Of a stretch of 64,000 nucleotides of DNA, positions 35,310-43,806 are shown in pieces. The translations under genes and the position numbers were made by a program. The stretch covers positions 1-64,000 of the forward strand of contig CAYPBJ010000003.1 of the NCBI GenBank assembly GCA_964408945.1, read 5' to 3'. The stretch's first letter is position 1. Every line of letters starts with the position of its first letter. This DNA is from VMCP01 sp964408945. GTDB taxonomy: Bacteria; Bacteroidota; Bacteroidia; NS11-12g; UBA955. Below the pieces are notes generated by a model, which did no database searches, was not told the DNA's origin, and was given only the letters and a program-made list of their open reading frames with translations.

Positions 35310-36308
35310 TTGAAAAACGCTGCTCAACTGTCAGAAAATCTCCAAAACAAACTTTTTCCAGGGCTCTCAAACCAAGCCGGAAAAGTGCAAGTGGGTGAGC
35401 ATCAATATCCCATGAGTGTCATGGAACTCAACCACCCTACTGGTAAATACGTCAACAAAATTCTTATATCCATTTTCAACGCCTTTTCACGTAAAGGGGT
35501 AATTCAAACGGTTGGAAATGCGAGTGCTCCTGGGCTTATTTTTCCAGAACTAATCCCAAATACGGGAATAAATCAATTTAATTCCGCCCAAAATAAATGT
35601 CCCATCATTTCAGTAAATATTATGGGCTCGGAACAATTCCCCGATTCTGTTACGGTACAAGCTGAACCCTTTATGGTATTACAACTCAACCCCGTTTGGA
35701 CTAACACCAAGGAGTATCTCTCAGACATGAGTTCAAAATACAGGGTACGTGCTCAAAAAGTTCTTACTGTCAGCAGCGAATTAACCAAAACCAAACTGTC
35801 TGACTTGCCTTCAAATGAATGGATTGCACCGTGCTCAGCTCTCCTTTACCAATCGCTGCAAGATAAAACCATTGCAATTGGAAAAAATTTGGCTGATTTG
35901 TTGCATTGTTATTCCAAAAGTTTGGGTCCTGATTTTCATGTTTTTGGCTACTACCTTGAAGGTTCACTAGTGGGTTTTATTTCGTGCATCACAGACGAAA
36001 ACAACCTTTTTGCTATGCATTTAGGCATGAAAAAAGGCGTAAACGAAGACTTAAAATTATACCAAAGAATGCTTTTTGATCTGGTTGAATTTGGAATAAA
36101 TAACCAAGCAAATAGCATCAACTTTGGCCGCACTGGCACTGAAATAAAAAGCTGTTTGGGTGCTAAACCAGTGGAAAATTCTTTTGTTGTATTCACCCGT
36201 TCTAGATTCCTACTTTCCCTCTTCAGAATCTACTTAAAGTACTTCCGTAACTCAAAATCATACACCGTTCGCGAACCTTTTAAGTCAAAATCTAAAGAAT
36301 TGGCTTAA
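35310..36308 (+). CDS. GNAT/FemX-like acyltransferase-like protein (uncertain)
   Basis: A protein of about 332 residues. The C-terminal half looks like a GNAT-related acyltransferase fold of the type found in FemX-like or BioF2-like proteins: FHVFGYYLEGSLVGFISCIT, then FAMHLGMKKGVNEDLKLYQR, FDLVEFGINNQANSINFGRT and the KSCLGAKP tail. The N-terminal half has QYPMSVMELNHPTGKYVNKI and no recognised motif. The start is unsure: a frame opens with TTG at 35229, but the TTG at 35310 follows an AACTTCGC element like those before other genes here, and the first ATG lies at about 35412. It sits 9 bp upstream of a C1 peptidase gene in the same direction. Substrate unknown. Confidence 0.55.
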   Translation: MKNAAQLSENLQNKLFPGLSNQAGKVQVGEHQYPMSVMELNHPTGKYVNKILISIFNAFSRKGVIQTVGNASAPGLIFPELIPNTGINQFNSAQNKCPIISVNIMGSEQFPDSVTVQAEPFMVLQLNPVWTNTKEYLSDMSSKYRVRAQKVLTVSSELTKTKLSDLPSNEWIAPCSALLYQSLQDKTIAIGKNLADLLHCYSKSLGPDFHVFGYYLEGSLVGFISCITDENNLFAMHLGMKKGVNEDLKLYQRMLFDLVEFGINNQANSINFGRTGTEIKSCLGAKPVENSFVVFTRSRFLLSLFRIYLKYFRNSKSYTVREPFKSKSKELA

Positions 36309-36317
36309 ATTAGGCCC

Positions 36318-37493
36318 ATGAAGTGGTTTAATTTTACCTCTGTTTCTCTTTTTTTCGGGGGATGTTTTTTCGCTCCCACACAGGCTCAATTCAACACCAA
36401 TAAAGAGGGCAGCTCATATTCATTTGAAAAAATATCTCACGTTGAAAATACCAAAGTGAAGGATCAGTGCAAAACTGCCACCTGTTGGAGCTACTCCACA
36501 CTTTCATTAATTGAATCTGATCTCATCCGCAAAAACAAAGGAAATCACGACCTCAGCGAAATGTACATTGCTCGCTGTGCCTACGTTGAAAAAGCCATTA
36601 CCTATGTAAGAATGAACGGAAAACACCAGTTTGATGAGGGCGGAGAGGGACACGACATCAATTACATCATTTCCAAATACGGCATTGTTCCTGAAGAAGT
36701 TTATACTGGCTTATTAAACGGAAAAATTCGCCACGACCACTCCGAGCTGGTAGCCCTTTTAAAATCGGTGGTTGAAACCGTCGTAAAACAACCAGCGGGT
36801 AAAATTGGCACTGAGTGGATTGGTGCAATCAACGGAATTTTAGATGCTTACCTCGGTAAAATCCCCACAGAGTTTAACTATCGCGGCAAAAACTACAATC
36901 CCAAAACATTTGCAGAATCTTTAGAATTAAATCAAAATCAATATAAAATCTACACCAGCTTTACTCATCATCCTTTCTATCAATCTTTTGCTATTGAAGT
37001 CCCCGATAACTGGTCCATGCAAATGGCAGAAAACCTACCCTTAAACGAGATGACTCAAGCCGTAGATAAAGCCTTGAAAAAAGGAATTTCTGTAGCATGG
37101 GCTGCAGATGTAAGCGAAAAAGGCTTTAGCTTTAGAGATGGTATTGCACTTGTTCCAATGCATGATTCTCTCATCAAAAAAGAAGGACAAGACAACAAGC
37201 AATTCAACAATGCGGGCGCAGAAAGAAAAGGGAATGCCTTTACCATCCCTTGCGAGCAAAAGTTGATTACCCAAGAGTCACGACAAGAAGCATTTGATCT
37301 TCAACAAACCACAGACGACCACGGAATGCACATTGTAGGACTTTACAAAGAAAAAAGCACAGGAATGGAATATTATTTGGTCAAAAATTCTTGGGGAACC
37401 GTCAACAACCTCGGCGGCTACATTTTTGTCAGCAAACCCTATTTCCAATACAAAACCATTTCGGTGATGATTCACCAAGACGGAGTAAAATAA
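36318..37493 (+). CDS. Secreted C1-family peptidase (bleomycin-hydrolase/PepC-like)
   Basis: A 391-residue cysteine aminopeptidase-like protein. The signal peptide is MKWFNFTSVSLFFGGCFF to TQA. The papain-fold catalytic set is complete: Gln50 and Cys56 in DQCKTATCWSYSTLS, His338 in DDHGMHIVGL and Asn357 in LVKNSWG. LSEMYIARCAYVEKA after the Cys helix and the C-terminal layout match the PepC/bleomycin-hydrolase branch (C1B). Family members are usually cytoplasmic, but this one carries an export signal. It lies 9 bp after the acyltransferase-like gene. An inverted repeat lies just beyond the stop. Confidence 0.88.
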   Translation: MKWFNFTSVSLFFGGCFFAPTQAQFNTNKEGSSYSFEKISHVENTKVKDQCKTATCWSYSTLSLIESDLIRKNKGNHDLSEMYIARCAYVEKAITYVRMNGKHQFDEGGEGHDINYIISKYGIVPEEVYTGLLNGKIRHDHSELVALLKSVVETVVKQPAGKIGTEWIGAINGILDAYLGKIPTEFNYRGKNYNPKTFAESLELNQNQYKIYTSFTHHPFYQSFAIEVPDNWSMQMAENLPLNEMTQAVDKALKKGISVAWAADVSEKGFSFRDGIALVPMHDSLIKKEGQDNKQFNNAGAERKGNAFTIPCEQKLITQESRQEAFDLQQTTDDHGMHIVGLYKEKSTGMEYYLVKNSWGTVNNLGGYIFVSKPYFQYKTISVMIHQDGVK

Positions 37494-37505
37494 TTATGAA
37501 TACTA

Positions 37506-37538
37506 AATCAATTATTTATTAACTGTTAATAATTGATT
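37506..37538. repeat. 11-bp perfect inverted repeat
   Basis: AATCAATTATT (37506-37516) and AATAATTGATT (37528-37538) pair perfectly around an 11-base spacer that itself contains TTAAC-T-GTTAA. It lies 12 bp after the C1-peptidase stop and about 70 bp before the LpxH-like gene. AT-rich and without a T-run, so it may be an operator or a weak terminator. Confidence 0.45.
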
Positions 37539-37609
37539 AACAACTCCTTATTATATAAATCAAACTCCATTAATACCCAATTTTAAGTAGAGTACTTTTT
37601 TCGAGGAGC

Positions 37610-38464
37610 ATGCAAAGCCCTCAAAGAAGAACTTTGGAAGTTTGCGTTTTAAGCGATCTTCACCTCGGAACATTCGGGTGCCACGCGCTCGAAATTGTTG
37701 ACTACCTAAAATCCATTAAACCCAAGATTCTCGTTCTCAACGGTGACATCATTGATATTTGGCAATTCAGAAAAAAGTACTTCCCAGCTGCGCACATTCA
37801 AGTTATTCGGGAAGTATTCAAATTGATGGAATTAGGAACCCATGTGTACTACATCACCGGCAACCATGACGAAGCCCTCAGAAAATACTCAGGCACCAAA
37901 CTCGGTAATCTCACCCTAGACGATAAACTCGTTCTTGAACTAGACGGCAAAAAAACGTGGATCTTTCACGGCGATATTTTTGATGCCACCACCCGCGGAA
38001 GTGCTAAAATCATTGCCAAACTTGGCGGACATGGCTACGATTTTCTCATTTGGTTGAATCATGTAACCAATAAACTTCTTACAGTCTTAGGTTATGAAAA
38101 AAGAAGCTTCTCCAAAAAAATCAAGAACAGCGTCAAACAGGCTGTTAAGTGGATTGGAGACTTTGAGGTAACTGCTGCTGATTTAGCCATCGAAAACCAA
38201 TTTGACTATGTGATTTGTGGACACATCCACCAGCCTCAAAAAAGAGTCATCACCCAAAACGGCAAATCTACCACATACCTGAACAGTGGTGATTGGTTGG
38301 AAAATTTAACGGCCCTTGAATATCAAAAAGGCCACTGGGAAATTTATTATCATCAGCAAAAAGCATCCCAAAAAAGCCATTCCACCATTGAAGCAAATAA
38401 CACTCCAAAAGTGCCTGATGTTCTCACAGAGCAAGTGGCATTTTGGATTCAGAGTGCTCTTTAA
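37610..38464 (+). CDS. lpxH: UDP-2,3-diacylglucosamine diphosphatase-like metallophosphoesterase
   Basis: A 284-residue calcineurin-fold phosphoesterase. The metal-binding motifs are in order: SDLHLG near residue 14, NGDIIDIW, GNHDEALR, FHGDIFD and GHIHQPQ, with LNSGDW close to the end. This set and the FRKKYFPA segment fit Bacteroidota LpxH-like enzymes, which remove UMP from UDP-diacylglucosamine in lipid A synthesis; other UDP-sugar or lipid phosphoesterases with the same fold are possible. The next gene, a glycosyltransferase, begins 8 bp downstream, consistent with an envelope-lipid role. The purine-rich GAGGAG directly before the ATG is too close to act as a normal Shine-Dalgarno site. 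Confidence 0.8.
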   Translation: MQSPQRRTLEVCVLSDLHLGTFGCHALEIVDYLKSIKPKILVLNGDIIDIWQFRKKYFPAAHIQVIREVFKLMELGTHVYYITGNHDEALRKYSGTKLGNLTLDDKLVLELDGKKTWIFHGDIFDATTRGSAKIIAKLGGHGYDFLIWLNHVTNKLLTVLGYEKRSFSKKIKNSVKQAVKWIGDFEVTAADLAIENQFDYVICGHIHQPQKRVITQNGKSTTYLNSGDWLENLTALEYQKGHWEIYYHQQKASQKSHSTIEANNTPKVPDVLTEQVAFWIQSAL

Positions 38465-38472
38465 TCATCCAA

Positions 38473-39471
38473 ATGAAAATCTTATACTGCATCCAAGCTA
38501 CAGGAAACGGTCATATTTCAAGAGCTATTGAGTTATTACCCTTCTTGAGCAAATACGCGGAAGTTGATGTTTTCCTTAGCGGTGCAAATTCTTCTTTGAG
38601 ACCTGATTTACCCATAAAATTTAGCAGTGCTGGACTCTCATTATTTTATCGCCCTGAAGGAAATTTAAATTGGTGGAAAATCCTCAAACAAATTAATCCA
38701 TTCCGCCTTTTTAGAGATGCACTAAACTTACCCGTTCAAAATTATGATCACGTCATCATTGATTATGAATTTGTAGGTAGTCTTGCATGTAAAATTAGGC
38801 GCAAACCCTTCCTTCATATTGGAAACCAAGCTAGTTTCGCTTCCAAATTGATTCCACGTCCCCAAAAAAAACACCTAGCCTCCGAATGGGTACTAAAAAA
38901 ATACTGCTATTCAAAATTCAATATTGGTTACCATTATAAAAATTATGAAGATTGGATCTTGCCTCCTACCATAAAGCAGCACTTTTGGGAAGCAACACCT
39001 ACTTTTGGAGATCATATTACGGTTTACTTACCCCACATTTCTAAACAAGAGATAAACAGATACTTTTACGCCTTGCGCGGAGTAGAATTTCATATTTTTC
39101 ACCCTGAAGTCCAAAAGTTTGAAATTGACTACAACATACATTGGCACCCCATTGATGGCTCCAAATTTGACCAAAACTTGATTCATTGCAAAGGGGTAAT
39201 TACAGCCGCTGGATTTCAAACCACCGCCGAAGCTTTGTTTTTGGGGAAGCCAATTTTGGTCATTCCCATCCCAAAACAATATGAACAATGGTGCAATGCA
39301 GAGGCATTAAAAGAGTACGGTGTTGAAGTTGTGAACTCTCTCAACCTCAACTTTGAAAAGACTTTCCGTAGTTGGTACCAAAATTCCAATTTACCAAAAA
39401 ACAAACCTCATTTTATCAAGACGGAAGATATTGCCAAACGCATCATCGCGGAGTTGCAAAGCATGCCATAA
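38473..39471 (+). CDS. GT-B-fold glycosyltransferase
   Basis: A 332-residue glycosyltransferase-like protein, starting at MKILYCIQATGNGHISRAIE, which is the first strand and glycine-rich loop of a GT-B fold. The donor-binding end has GVITAAGFQTTAEALFLGKP, then PIPKQYEQWCNAEAL, like MurG/UGT-type enzymes. It lacks a signal peptide and membrane spans. Located 8 bp after the LpxH-like gene, probably in the same operon. The sugar and acceptor are unknown; an envelope glycolipid is a reasonable guess from context. Confidence 0.82.
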   Translation: MKILYCIQATGNGHISRAIELLPFLSKYAEVDVFLSGANSSLRPDLPIKFSSAGLSLFYRPEGNLNWWKILKQINPFRLFRDALNLPVQNYDHVIIDYEFVGSLACKIRRKPFLHIGNQASFASKLIPRPQKKHLASEWVLKKYCYSKFNIGYHYKNYEDWILPPTIKQHFWEATPTFGDHITVYLPHISKQEINRYFYALRGVEFHIFHPEVQKFEIDYNIHWHPIDGSKFDQNLIHCKGVITAAGFQTTAEALFLGKPILVIPIPKQYEQWCNAEALKEYGVEVVNSLNLNFEKTFRSWYQNSNLPKNKPHFIKTEDIAKRIIAELQSMP

Positions 39472-39485
39472 ACCCCGTATCTTTG
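39454..39485 (+). promoter_or_regulatory. Promoter of ald (TTG-N21-TATCTTTG)
   Basis: A -33 TTG (39454-39456) and a -7 TATCTTTG (39478-39485) are separated by 21 bases; the ATG of ald lies 18 bases further. The -33 part lies inside the 3' end of the glycosyltransferase gene, so ald is probably transcribed from its own promoter. Confidence 0.6.
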
Positions 39486-39503
39486 CCCCAATTTTTCAAA
39501 GCC

Positions 39504-40613
39504 ATGATAATCGGGGTACCTAAAGAAATCAAGAACAACGAAAACCGCGTTGCAGTAACTCCTGCAGGAGTAAGTGAATTTGTAAAACATGGACACAAAG
39601 TTTATGTTCAATCAACCGCCGGAATAGGCAGTGGTTTCTCTGACGAGGAATACACCAAAGCCGGGGCTAATCTACTCCCAACCATTGAGGAAGTCTACGG
39701 CATCGCCGAAATGATTGTTAAGGTTAAAGAACCCATTGAACAAGAATATTCTTTGATTCGTGCTGGACAATTATTGTTCACCTATTTCCATTTCGCTTCT
39801 TACGAGCCTTTGACCCACGCTATGATCAAAAGCGGAGCCATTTGCTTAGCTTATGAAACCGTTGAAGTTAACAGATCTTTGCCACTGCTAATCCCTATGA
39901 GCGAAGTTGCTGGTCGTATGAGTATCCAAGAAGGTGCTAAATACCTTGAAAAACCCATGGGCGGCCGCGGAATCCTTTTGGGTGGTGTACCAGGCGTTAA
40001 ACCTGCAAACGTAGTAGTTTTAGGTGGCGGAATCGTAGGGACTCAAGCAGCCAAAATGGCCGCAGGCTTGGGTGCTGACGTAACCATCATGGATGTTAGT
40101 TTGAATCGCTTGCGTCAACTTGACGATATCATGCCAGCAAACGTTAAAACTCAATACAGCAACGATTACAATATTCGCGAAGCAGTAAAAACTGCAGACC
40201 TCGTAATTGGTGGCGTATTGATTCCTGGTGCAAAAGCTCCAAAATTAATCACCAAAGATATGCTTTCAACTATGCGTCCTGGTTCTGTCATTGTTGACGT
40301 TGCCATTGACCAAGGAGGATGTTTTGAAACTTCAAAACCAACCACTCATGCTGAGCCAACCTACGTGGTTGACGGTGTAGTGCACTATTGCGTAGCAAAC
40401 ATGCCTGGCGCAGTTCCTTATACTTCTACCCTTGCATTAACTAATGCGACCCTTCCCTACGCCGTTCAACTGGCAAACAAAGGTTGGAAACAAGCTTGCT
40501 CTGACAACGCTGATCTCCGCCTAGGACTAAACGTAGTTGAAGGAAAAGTAGTTTACGAAGGCGTTAGCGAAGCATTCAACCTTCCATACACCCCAGTAAA
40601 CGAAGTGCTTTAA
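39504..40613 (+). CDS. ald: Alanine dehydrogenase
   Basis: NAD-dependent reversible deamination of L-alanine to pyruvate and ammonia. The 369-residue length fits. Conserved features are the N-terminal IIGVPKEIKNNENRVAVTPA, GLIKEPIEQEY-like VKVKEPIEQEYSLI, TYFHFASYEPLTHA with the catalytic His, MSEVAGRMSIQEGA, and the NAD-binding glycine motif VLGGGIVGTQAAKMA followed by DQGGCFETSKPTTH. The start at MIIGVPKE is supported by the promoter upstream. The gene runs directly into a period-7 repeat block downstream, with no hairpin terminator visible. Confidence 0.96.
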   Translation: MIIGVPKEIKNNENRVAVTPAGVSEFVKHGHKVYVQSTAGIGSGFSDEEYTKAGANLLPTIEEVYGIAEMIVKVKEPIEQEYSLIRAGQLLFTYFHFASYEPLTHAMIKSGAICLAYETVEVNRSLPLLIPMSEVAGRMSIQEGAKYLEKPMGGRGILLGGVPGVKPANVVVLGGGIVGTQAAKMAAGLGADVTIMDVSLNRLRQLDDIMPANVKTQYSNDYNIREAVKTADLVIGGVLIPGAKAPKLITKDMLSTMRPGSVIVDVAIDQGGCFETSKPTTHAEPTYVVDGVVHYCVANMPGAVPYTSTLALTNATLPYAVQLANKGWKQACSDNADLRLGLNVVEGKVVYEGVSEAFNLPYTPVNEVL

Positions 40614-40869
40614 TAGGTTACGGGTACCAGGTACAAGGTCTCGGGTACCGGGTAACGGGTCTCGGGTACCGGGTACCGGGTTACGGGTTAGCTAGCTCGT
40701 CTCTCGTCACAAGCCCCTGGTCGCTAGTCACTAGCCAACAGTCTACGGACTACGGACTACGGACTACGGACTACAGCCTACAGCCTACAGCCTACAGCCT
40801 ACAGACTACAGCCTACAGCCTACAACCTACAAACCAAGTACCATAGACCAGTACCAAAGACTAAAGACC
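40614..40869. repeat. Period-7 (heptamer) tandem repeat block 2
   Basis: The 256 bases between ald and the next gene consist mostly of seven-base units in three zones. CGGGTAC-type units (with AA, CT and TA endings) fill roughly 40614-40690. CTACGGA (four copies) and then CTACAGC (with CTACAGA and CTACAAC variants) fill about 40743-40837. Degenerate ACCAAAG/ACTAAAG-type units reach the ATG of the alpha/beta hydrolase at 40870. No ORF, hairpin terminator or RNA gene is seen. The motif classes and period match the block after fhs. Confidence 0.85.
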
Positions 40870-41643
40870 ATGTCCCAAATACCAAACCATAAAATATACG
40901 GAGAAGAGAATTCCAAAACCATCATCATTTTGCATGGTGTTTTTGGAATGCTTGATAATTGGCACTTGGCGGCGAAAGCGTTATCCGAATCTCATAAAGT
41001 AGTTACCTACGATGCTCGAAATCACGGCAAATCATTTCATGACGATGATTGCTCTTATCAGGCTATGTCAAATGATTTGCTTAACCTCATGGAAGAACTT
41101 AACATTGAAAATGCCTATATTTTAGCTCATTCAATGGGTGGAAAAACCGCCATGCTTTTTGCAGATCAACATCCCCAGAAAGTAATTAAATTGATACCCG
41201 TTGATATTGCACCAAAAGCATATCATGCAGGACATCTTGAGTACATTCAGGCGTTTAAAAGCATCGATTTTAGCAAAATTCAATCCCGAAAAGAGGCAGA
41301 CGATGCGTTCCTACCCTATGCACCCATTTTGGGTGTTAGGCAATTCTTGTTGAAAAACCTCGAGGTTAATCCTTCTGGGGGATATCAACTCAAAATAAAC
41401 ATCAATGCCATTGAAAATCATTATTACGATATCATTGGCGGATTGAATTTTCAGAATGTTTTCAAAGGCGAGACACACTTCATTTTGGGTGAAAAAAGTG
41501 GATACCTAAAAGAATCTGACAAACCCTATATTGAACAACATTTTCCACATTCCAATTATCACACCATCAGCAAAGCAGGACATTGGGTGCATGCTGACAA
41601 CCCCGAAGAATTTCTGCAGGTAGTAAAAGAAATTATTGATTAA
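40870..41643 (+). CDS. Alpha/beta-fold hydrolase (YbfF-like esterase)
   Basis: A 257-residue hydrolase. The oxyanion loop LHGVFGMLDNW, the DARNHGKS motif, the nucleophile elbow AHSMGGK (Ser88) and the late GHWVHAD (catalytic His near 238) are arranged as in YbfF-type acyl-CoA/ester hydrolases. No signal peptide, so it is cytoplasmic. It begins at the edge of the repeat block, and its TAA stop forms the first bases of the TAACTTCG element before the following gene. Physiological substrate unknown. Confidence 0.88.
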   Translation: MSQIPNHKIYGEENSKTIIILHGVFGMLDNWHLAAKALSESHKVVTYDARNHGKSFHDDDCSYQAMSNDLLNLMEELNIENAYILAHSMGGKTAMLFADQHPQKVIKLIPVDIAPKAYHAGHLEYIQAFKSIDFSKIQSRKEADDAFLPYAPILGVRQFLLKNLEVNPSGGYQLKININAIENHYYDIIGGLNFQNVFKGETHFILGEKSGYLKESDKPYIEQHFPHSNYHTISKAGHWVHADNPEEFLQVVKEIID

Positions 41644-41648
41644 CTTCG
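41641..41648 (+). promoter_or_regulatory. -7 promoter-like element (TAACTTCG)
   Basis: TAACTTCG overlaps the stop codon of the alpha/beta hydrolase and lies six bases before the ATG of the barrel protein. It is the TTCG variant of TAnnTTTG that also occurs before the vWA-like gene. No -33 element is obvious. Confidence 0.4.
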
Positions 41649-41654
41649 CCTTTC

Positions 41655-42443
41655 ATGAGAAATAAGTGGGTCCTTATTCTGCTTTTGTCGAGCTTCATAA
41701 ACTTGAAGGCCCAAATGGGTTCGATTTCTGATTCTACTAGAAAGAAAAATGAAGAAAAAAGCTGGATCCTCATGCATGTTGCAGCTACCTATAGCGTGAA
41801 TGCCGGTGATTGGGCCGATAGATATCCTGCGTACACTGCTTTGCCGCTCAGATTGGAATATTACCACAAAAATAAGTACACCCTTGGCGCCGATTTTAGT
41901 TTCTATCTTGGCTCGCAAGTTAACTCAGCCGGTATGTTTCCAGGCATGACCGATGAAGATGGTGCACTTCGCGACAATAATGGTTATCCAGCCGTAGTTA
42001 GATATTACATGCGAGGTTGGTCTTCTAGAGCTTACGCCTTGAGAATCATTCCATTAAACCGTAATACAAAAAAAGAAGCCCGTTGGTCCATGCAATTGGG
42101 CGGCGGACTTGGATATACCAGACATTATACCAAATTCAATTTCGACTTGGACATGGTTCCTCAGTTGGAAGATGAATATTTGGGCGGCTATGACCGACTC
42201 ACCGCTGGCACTCAATTATTTGAGCAGATCAGATTTCAATATTTAGATAATTCATCGGTTTCGCTTTCTGCAGGATTTGAATTCCTTCAAGGCTTCACCA
42301 AACACCAACGCGCGTATGACTTTACCACCCGAAGTCCTCAAAATCAAGGATATTTTGATTTAGGTATTGGTGCATTTATTGGGGTCATCATTCCCATTAA
42401 GCTCGGACAAACTTCGGCTTCGGAAGAATACTACATTGATTAA
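41655..42443 (+). CDS. Hypothetical outer-membrane beta-barrel protein
   Basis: A 262-residue exported protein: signal peptide MRNKWVLILLLSSFINLKA, then alternating strands rich in Tyr, Gly and charged residues (YSVNAGDWADRYPAY, LRLEYYHKNKYTLGADFSFY, MQLGGGLGYTRHYT, VSLSAGFEFLQG, FDLGIGAFIGVIIPI). The pattern is that of an 8- to 12-stranded outer-membrane barrel. The family is not recognised. It ends directly before waaA (stop and start are adjacent), so an envelope role is plausible. Confidence 0.7.
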   Translation: MRNKWVLILLLSSFINLKAQMGSISDSTRKKNEEKSWILMHVAATYSVNAGDWADRYPAYTALPLRLEYYHKNKYTLGADFSFYLGSQVNSAGMFPGMTDEDGALRDNNGYPAVVRYYMRGWSSRAYALRIIPLNRNTKKEARWSMQLGGGLGYTRHYTKFNFDLDMVPQLEDEYLGGYDRLTAGTQLFEQIRFQYLDNSSVSLSAGFEFLQGFTKHQRAYDFTTRSPQNQGYFDLGIGAFIGVIIPIKLGQTSASEEYYID

Positions 42444-43721
42444 ATGATTCGGTGGATTTACAATATCCTCGCTCAAACTATAGATACTGCTCTGAATCTT
42501 ACATCTTGGGTTTTCCCAAATGCCAAGATTTCTAGAATGATCATAGGGCGAAAAACGAGTTTAATCAACATCCAACATCTAGATTCTTCACTTCCGAAAA
42601 TTTGGTTTCATGCGGCTTCTTTGGGTGAGTTTGAAATGGCTTTGCCCTTGATTCAAACTTTAAACCAAGAGTACCACTGCTGCATCACCTTTTTCTCTCC
42701 CTCGGGGTATGAAAATGCCAAAATGCCGCTGAATTGCAGCAAGTATTACATCCAAAACGATAGCCCTAAGAAAGCAGCTCAATGGCTACTTCACTTGAAT
42801 CCACAGGCAGTCATTTTTGTAAAATACGAATTCTGGATCAATCACCTTCGGGCATTAAATCAGAATAACATCCCGTTCTTTTATTGGAACATTTTGCTCA
42901 GAAAAGACCATTTTTTAGGTTCTTTCTGGGGACGTGAATGGCGCTCAGAACTCAAAAATTGCAAGAAATTCTACGCTCAAAATTTACAAACTTCACAACT
43001 GCTTAATGAATGGCTCTCGCCGAACATAAATATAGAAACCATAGGCGATGCACGCTATTTAAGAGCTGCACAACTTCGTGATTCTGCCAGTGAAATTCCA
43101 CAGGCTATAATAGAATTCTGCCAAAATTCAGATGTAGTTATTCTCGGTTCTTGTTGGGATGAAGAAGTGGAAGTACTTCGTGAAACTCTCTTAAAATTAG
43201 AATTTCCCAAATCATTTAGATACATTGTTGCACCCCACGATTTAAGCGAAACACGCATCCAAAAAATTCAAAAAACACTTTCAAATTCTGACAACCACGT
43301 TTTCAGATTTTCGGAAATCACAGACCCTTCAGCGGTTAATATCCCCCGAAAAGAAAAAATAGAAATCGGCATTTTAGATTCCATGGGATGGCTCTCTAGA
43401 GTATATCAATGGTGTGATTTGGCCTTAGTAGGAGGAGCATTTGGCAGCGGACTTCACAACATCATTGAGGCACAGGCGGCGGGTTGCTTTGTACTTTTTG
43501 GACCCAAAACCGAGAAATTCCCCGAGGCACAACAATCAGTGGCACAGGGAGTCGCATTGCAGGGAGGTTCAATCTCTGACCTTACTGAAAAATTGATATC
43601 CGTTATGGAGCGAATAGATTTTCATGAATTTCGGGGTCAAGTCAATGAGTATTTCAATGGCAATATAACGGCAATAAGTCAGGTAAAAAATGAAATCACA
43701 GCCCATATACTGACAAACTGA
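42444..43721 (+). CDS. waaA: 3-deoxy-D-manno-octulosonic acid (Kdo) transferase
   Basis: A 425-residue GT30-family enzyme that adds Kdo to lipid A precursor. Conserved features are IWFHAASLGEFEMALPLI with the catalytic Glu in LGEFE, the FFSPSGYENAK strand, AVIFVKYEFW, then GDARYLRA, VILGSCWDEE, IVAPHDLSE, and the donor-site region VGGAFGSGLHNIIEAQAAGC. It fits the family in length and order. One N-terminal hydrophobic segment may act as membrane anchor. It starts directly at the stop of the barrel-protein gene and is the only gene here firmly tied to LPS core, along with the LpxH-like gene upstream. Confidence 0.93.
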   Translation: MIRWIYNILAQTIDTALNLTSWVFPNAKISRMIIGRKTSLINIQHLDSSLPKIWFHAASLGEFEMALPLIQTLNQEYHCCITFFSPSGYENAKMPLNCSKYYIQNDSPKKAAQWLLHLNPQAVIFVKYEFWINHLRALNQNNIPFFYWNILLRKDHFLGSFWGREWRSELKNCKKFYAQNLQTSQLLNEWLSPNINIETIGDARYLRAAQLRDSASEIPQAIIEFCQNSDVVILGSCWDEEVEVLRETLLKLEFPKSFRYIVAPHDLSETRIQKIQKTLSNSDNHVFRFSEITDPSAVNIPRKEKIEIGILDSMGWLSRVYQWCDLALVGGAFGSGLHNIIEAQAAGCFVLFGPKTEKFPEAQQSVAQGVALQGGSISDLTEKLISVMERIDFHEFRGQVNEYFNGNITAISQVKNEITAHILTN

Positions 43722-43755
43722 CAACTCAAACTGCTATAATTACCGATTTTTTCAA

Positions 43756-43771
43756 TTGGCACAGATTTCGT
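43756..43771 (+). promoter_or_regulatory. Possible sigma-54-like site before groES
   Basis: TTGGCACAGATTTCGT contains a good -24 half (TTGGCAC) but its -12 half reads TCGT where TTGC is expected. It lies 35 bases before the groES ATG. No CIRCE operator (TTAGCACTC-N9-GAGTGCTAA) is seen in this leader. Weak evidence; a vegetative or heat-shock promoter may instead be used. Confidence 0.2.
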
Positions 43772-43806
43772 TAAAACTGCAGCAGAAACAATACGAAAAA
43801 ATCAAT

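Noticed and set aside
37603..37609. Shine-Dalgarno site GAGGAG before the LpxH-like gene
   Set aside because: Only one base separates it from the ATG, too short for ribosome binding, and such sites are not used generally in this window.
40743..40837. CRISPR-like array of short direct repeats
   Set aside because: Units are seven bases and contiguous, with no 20-40-base spacers and no cas genes near.
43722..43806. CIRCE/HrcA operator before groES
   Set aside because: No TTAGCACTC-N9-GAGTGCTAA repeat or close variant is present.
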